In this document: piece by piece, positions 6,413 through 9,257 of the stretch
Numbering within the stretch: position 1 is the stretch's first letter
Layout: every line of letters begins with the position of its first letter
Assembly: GCA_905479795.1 (NCBI GenBank)
Contig: CAJQNX010000030.1
Span: 1 to 9,257 of the forward strand
DNA: 9,257 nt
DNA from: an uncultured Candidatus Midichloriaceae bacterium
GTDB taxonomy: Bacteria > Pseudomonadota > Alphaproteobacteria > Rickettsiales > Midichloriaceae
Direction: 5' to 3'
Notes under the pieces: model-generated
Told to the model about the DNA's origin: nothing
The model's database searches: none
The model's input: the letters and a program-made list of their open reading frames with translations, nothing else
Position numbers and translations under genes: made by a program

Positions 6413-6964
6413 ATGAAAAATATTTTTGAGATAATTGTTGGATTTTTGGTTATTTTTGTAGCTCTAATTTTTAGTTATTTTGTTTACCAAACTTCTGATC
6501 AAAAATTAGATAAAAATAATCAGTATGTGATAAATGCAAATTTTGATAATGCGGATGGTATAAAAGTTGGAAGTGAAGTTAAAATTAGTGGAATTATGAT
6601 AGGAAAAGTTGTGTCGCAAATTTTAGATTACGATACTTATTCAGCACAAGTAAAATTTCTCATAGATAAAAAAATTAAATTACCTGAGGACAGCTCTGCT
6701 CAAATAGTCAGTTCAAATATTTTAGGAGATAAATACATATCAATCACACCTGGTACTGAAGAAAAAATGCTACTAGATGGCGACACAATAGAATTTACTC
6801 AATCATCAATAAACCTCGAAGCATTGATCAGTAAATTTATGTTTGGGCTTAAAGATGGTAATAACTCCACTCAGATAGAAGATGGTGTTTTTTCAGATAA
6901 CAATAAATCAAATGACCAAAACTATATCTTCAATGATTCAGGTACAGAACATTCAATCAGTTAA
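6413..6964 (+). CDS. mlaD: MlaD-like MCE-domain protein, lipid transport to or from the outer membrane
   Basis: A 183-residue inner-membrane protein with one N-terminal transmembrane segment (about 5-25) and the rest in the periplasm. The MCE domain runs from about residue 37 to 112 and includes NADGIKVGSEVKISGIMIGKV (about 44-64), the typical G-L-x-x-G-x-x-V-x-x-x-G-x-x-V-G-x-V pattern, and a SNILGDKYISITPG end block. A TM segment plus one MCE domain is the MlaD architecture. It should form the hexameric substrate-binding part of an MlaFEDB-type ABC transporter that maintains outer-membrane lipid asymmetry. The permease and ATPase genes are not nearby, which is common in this group. The hydrophilic Asn/Asp-rich tail is probably disordered. 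The DUF2155 gene probably starts inside its last 32 bases, in another frame. Confidence 0.9.
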   Translation: MKNIFEIIVGFLVIFVALIFSYFVYQTSDQKLDKNNQYVINANFDNADGIKVGSEVKISGIMIGKVVSQILDYDTYSAQVKFLIDKKIKLPEDSSAQIVSSNILGDKYISITPGTEEKMLLDGDTIEFTQSSINLEALISKFMFGLKDGNNSTQIEDGVFSDNNKSNDQNYIFNDSGTEHSIS

Positions 6965-7466
6965 ATTAACACCATACATAATCTTAGTATTTTTATGGAG
7001 CTTTATAATAACTGCTCAGGCAGCTGATCAGCAAAAAGAAGTAGAATCTCCATTTAACGTTCTTGAGGAAGATATTTATACATCAAATAATAATGAAATC
7101 GATATAGTAAAACAGCCTATAATGGAAGAAAAACCAGAACAATGTGATTCCGCAAAAATTAGATTTTTAGACTATAATACTGGAATAAGCACATATACAA
7201 CAATAGCGATTAAGGAGAAATATGACTTCAATGAGAAAATTACTATTTCACTGGCGGAATGTAAAAAAGATCCTAAAGATATTTTAAATCCGCTAAATTT
7301 TGCTTTTATTACCATTAAAAATGCTGACCAACTAATTTTTGAAGGCTGGATTTTTTCAAAGAACACATCCGTTTCTTTACCAAAAGTTGATGATAAATAT
7401 GTTTATTTAAGCAGCTGTAACTGCGAGAGTAGAAGCGCTAACTTAAATGAAAATATTGAACAATAA
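6933..7466 (+). CDS. DUF2155 family exported protein
   Basis: A protein of 177 residues from the ATG at 6933, with an N-terminal signal-like stretch: Lys11, a hydrophobic core (about 12-26), and a TAQA-A cleavage site near residue 30. The mature part has an acidic linker and then the DUF2155 domain (about 70-163): AKIRFLDYNTG, a conserved Cys110 before a Pro-containing loop, AFITIKN, FEGWIFSKN (the GWMFAS-like block) and a terminal SSCNC with Cys162, which may pair with Cys110. The function of DUF2155 is unknown; proteins of this type are periplasmic and often encoded beside NDUFA12 and mlaD in alphaproteobacteria. The frame is open from 6882 and has another ATG at 6912. I prefer 6933 because it gives a normal signal peptide length, but no ribosome site decides this. 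It overlaps mlaD by 32 nt. Confidence 0.82.
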   Translation: MIQVQNIQSVKLTPYIILVFLWSFIITAQAADQQKEVESPFNVLEEDIYTSNNNEIDIVKQPIMEEKPEQCDSAKIRFLDYNTGISTYTTIAIKEKYDFNEKITISLAECKKDPKDILNPLNFAFITIKNADQLIFEGWIFSKNTSVSLPKVDDKYVYLSSCNCESRSANLNENIEQ

Positions 7467-7592
7467 GGAATAATTTAATAGATTGGGGAAAAGTAAACAT
7501 ATAATAAGAGGGGAAATATAATGACCCTTAAAAATTAAACCTGGACAGATAGATATTTTAAAGATGGATGCTAGAATATATATTTTAAAACG
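7467..7592. other. Convergent intergenic spacer, no clear terminator
   Basis: This 126-bp spacer separates the ends of the DUF2155 gene and ispE, where a bidirectional terminator would be expected. I see no GC-containing hairpin followed by a T run on either strand. It contains a purine-rich GAGGGGAAATATAATG at 7508-7523, which resembles a ribosome site and start codon but opens only five codons (MTLKN, stop at 7536-7538), and a perfect TATAAT at 7500-7505 with no -35. Termination may depend on Rho, whose gene is next door. Confidence 0.5.
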
Positions 7593-8426
7593 CTATATAC
7601 AAATTTTCTCACTATGCATCCAAAAATTTTGAAATGTTTTTTTTAGTTTATTCTTTGCTTTAATCAGGTCTTGCTCTTGTTCAAATATACCGAAGCAGGT
7701 TGAGCCAGAGCCACTCATTCGGCTTACTAAACAATTATTTTGCTCTTTTATAACCTTCAGTAAATCACCTATTAATGGATATTTTTGTATTACATACTTT
7801 TCTAAATCATTTTTACCATAAAAAATTTCGTTGATGATAGTCTCTTTATTACATAGAATTTTTGGTGAGAAATCGTCTTTAACACCTGAATAAGCCTCTT
7901 TTGTTATCACTTTCAATCCCGGATTAACTAAAAGAATAAATAGTTTTTTATTTACATTTATTGGAGTGATTTTATCTCCTATTCCTTCAATAAATGAGTT
8001 TTTATTATAATAGAAAAAAGGGATGTCTGCTCCAATATTATAAGCTACTTCTTTTATTTGATTGCAAGTCAATTCGGGCAAATCCCATAATTTTGGCAAT
8101 AAATTTAATATCATCGCAGCATTTGATGATCCGCCGCCTAAACCTGCAGCTATTGGAATATTTTTCTTGATGTGTATTTTTGCAAATTTTAAAGAATTAT
8201 TAATAGTATTAATATATTCAATTGCTTTTACAACTATATTATTCTCTATTTGTTCGCCATTTTCAAATGAACAAGAAGTTGTGTAATCAGATAAATTAAT
8301 AGTAATTAAATCAGATAAATTTAACAATATAAAGTAGCTTTGTAGATTGTGATATTCTTTTGAGTCTTCACCAACTACATTTAAAAATAAATTAACTTTT
8401 GCATGTGATCTAGCTGTATAGATCAT
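7593..8426 (-). CDS. ispE: 4-diphosphocytidyl-2-C-methyl-D-erythritol kinase
   Basis: GHMP-family kinase of the MEP pathway to isoprenoids; it phosphorylates CDP-methylerythritol at the 2-hydroxyl using ATP. The 277 residues match the family length. Seen in order: AKVNLFLNVVGE (9-20) with Lys10 matching the active-site Lys; EYHNLQS (24-30), equivalent to the DGYHxLxS substrate block; the ATP-binding glycine loop PIAAGLGGGSSNAA (91-104); GADIPFF (132-138) with the catalytic Asp134; and the SRMSGSGSTCFGIF block (235-248). The ATG at 8426 lies 6 nt after the rho stop, with AAAGGA about 10 nt upstream inside the rho 3' end, so it is probably co-transcribed with rho. The catalytic residues all look intact. 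Presence of this step implies the bacterium makes its own IPP rather than importing it, provided the other isp genes exist elsewhere. Confidence 0.95.
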   Translation of the reverse strand: MIYTARSHAKVNLFLNVVGEDSKEYHNLQSYFILLNLSDLITINLSDYTTSCSFENGEQIENNIVVKAIEYINTINNSLKFAKIHIKKNIPIAAGLGGGSSNAAMILNLLPKLWDLPELTCNQIKEVAYNIGADIPFFYYNKNSFIEGIGDKITPINVNKKLFILLVNPGLKVITKEAYSGVKDDFSPKILCNKETIINEIFYGKNDLEKYVIQKYPLIGDLLKVIKEQNNCLVSRMSGSGSTCFGIFEQEQDLIKAKNKLKKTFQNFWMHSEKICI

Positions 8427-8432
8427 TTTGGA

Positions 8433-9257
8433 CTATTCCTTTTTGCTTGGACTATAAGTGTTCATTTGTTTAAAGAACTCATCATTGTTTTTTGAATATT
8501 TCATTTTATTGATTAAAAATTCAATAGCTTCAGTTGTATTCATAGGATTGAGTATTTTTCTCATTACCCAAGCTTTAGCCAAATTAGCTTTATCAATCAA
8601 TAATTCTTCTTTCCTTGTGCCAGATTTTGCAATATCTATAGCTGGAAAAACTCGTTTATCCGCAATTTTTCTATCTAAAACGATTTCTGCATTTCCCGTT
8701 CCTTTAAATTCCTCAAAAATAACCTCATCCATCCTAGATCCAGTCTCAACTAATGCCGTTGCAATAATTGTAAGGGACCCTCCTTCCTCGATATTTCTCG
8801 CTGCACCGAAAAATTTCTTTGGTCTTTGTAAAGCATTTGAATCAACTCCTCCACTTAAAACTTTGCCCGAAGATGGAGCAATATCATTATAAGCTCGAGC
8901 TAATCTTGTGATAGAATCTAACAGAACTACTACATCTTTTTTTGACTCTACTAATCTTCTTGCTTTCTCTATGACAATCTCCGCCAATTGAACATGTCTA
9001 TGAGATGGTTCATCAAAAGTTGAGCTAACAACCTCACCTTTTACAGATCTTAACATATCGGTTACTTCCTCAGGTCTTTCGCCTATTGATAGTACTATAA
9101 GATAGATATCTGGGTAATTTTTTGCAATTGCATGCGCAATATTTTGCATCAAAACTGTTTTACCTGTTCTTGGAGGCGCAACAACCAATGCTCTTTGCCC
9201 TTTACCTAAAGGCGACACAATATCAATAACTCTACCACTTAGTGTACTTTTAGTTCC
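8433..9257 (-). CDS. rho: Transcription termination factor Rho, C-terminal part (cut by window edge)
   Basis: Hexameric RNA-dependent ATPase that ends transcription of untranslated RNA. The window shows the last 274 residues, starting at GTKSTLSGRVIDIVSPLGKG in the connector; a GTG at 9216-9218 is internal, since the frame continues to 9257 and the N-terminal RNA-binding domain lies beyond the edge. Visible parts are the Walker A APPRTGKT, the IGERPEEVTDM block, Walker B VVVLLDSITRLARAYN, the Q-loop stretch SGGVDSNALQRPKKFFGAAR, and ETGSRMDEVIFEEFKGTGN with the arginine finger, ending in the usual NTTEAIEFL helix. Nothing is missing in the ATPase core. It is the upstream gene of a rho-ispE unit. 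Confidence 0.96.
   Translation of the reverse strand, partial: GTKSTLSGRVIDIVSPLGKGQRALVVAPPRTGKTVLMQNIAHAIAKNYPDIYLIVLSIGERPEEVTDMLRSVKGEVVSSTFDEPSHRHVQLAEIVIEKARRLVESKKDVVVLLDSITRLARAYNDIAPSSGKVLSGGVDSNALQRPKKFFGAARNIEEGGSLTIIATALVETGSRMDEVIFEEFKGTGNAEIVLDRKIADKRVFPAIDIAKSGTRKEELLIDKANLAKAWVMRKILNPMNTTEAIEFLINKMKYSKNNDEFFKQMNTYSPSKKE

Noticed and set aside
6882..6932. Longer N-terminus for the DUF2155 protein (ATG at 6882 or 6912)
   Set aside because: It would put 7-17 extra residues before the signal peptide and deepen the overlap with mlaD. It cannot be fully excluded.
7553..7589. Direct repeat ATATTTTAAA at 7553-7562 and 7580-7589
   Set aside because: It is a short AT-only motif in AT-rich spacer DNA and is expected by chance.
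8458..8892. Open frame on the plus strand opposite rho, and similar antisense frames opposite nadM, ispE, DUF2155, the patatin-like gene and the membrane-protein gene
   Set aside because: Each is a shadow of a well-supported gene on the other strand or in another frame, with no recognisable motif or ribosome site.

Overview
The window is AT-rich (roughly 30% GC by eye) and reads as part of the chromosome of an alphaproteobacterium, most probably a host-associated member of the Rickettsiales or a similar reduced lineage. The evidence is a bacterial NDUFA12 (complex I B17.2) homologue followed by mlaD and a DUF2155 gene, an arrangement typical of Alphaproteobacteria, together with strong A/T codon bias and frequent absence of clear Shine-Dalgarno sites. 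A retained ispE (MEP isoprenoid pathway) argues against the genus Rickettsia, which is known to have lost that pathway. Species cannot be named from the sequence alone.

Layout. The left part (about 1-4560) looks accessory. It holds a leftward gene for an unrecognised membrane protein whose reading frame breaks near its 3' end (201-1334, with the displaced tail at 5-229). Divergent from it is a rightward two-gene unit, a stand-alone NMN adenylyltransferase (1495-2070) overlapping by 8 nt a nicotinamide phosphoribosyltransferase (2063-3442). After a gap with its own promoter comes a patatin-like protein with an altered nucleophile elbow (3529-4560). The right part is housekeeping: tRNA-Cys(GCA) (4616-4687) with a well-placed promoter, enolase starting 24 nt behind it (GTG at 4712), then NDUFA12, mlaD and DUF2155 (6025-7466) in one direction. 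Facing them are ispE and the 3' part of rho (8433 to beyond 9257), which are read leftward with a 6-nt gap. Convergent transcription meets in a 126-bp spacer (7467-7592).

How the genes fit together. The two NAD genes form a complete route from nicotinamide plus PRPP to NMN and then, with ATP, to NAD. This would let an intracellular bacterium use host nicotinamide, and it has the same enzyme composition as the phage NAD-reconstitution pathway NARP2. The NadV homologue carries Ser200 where human NAMPT has the specificity residue Asp219, so its preferred base is open to question. The patatin-like neighbour keeps candidate Ser and Asp dyad residues but lacks the glycines of the GxSxG elbow. These three genes and the broken membrane-protein gene are the part most worth following up; the rest is conventional.
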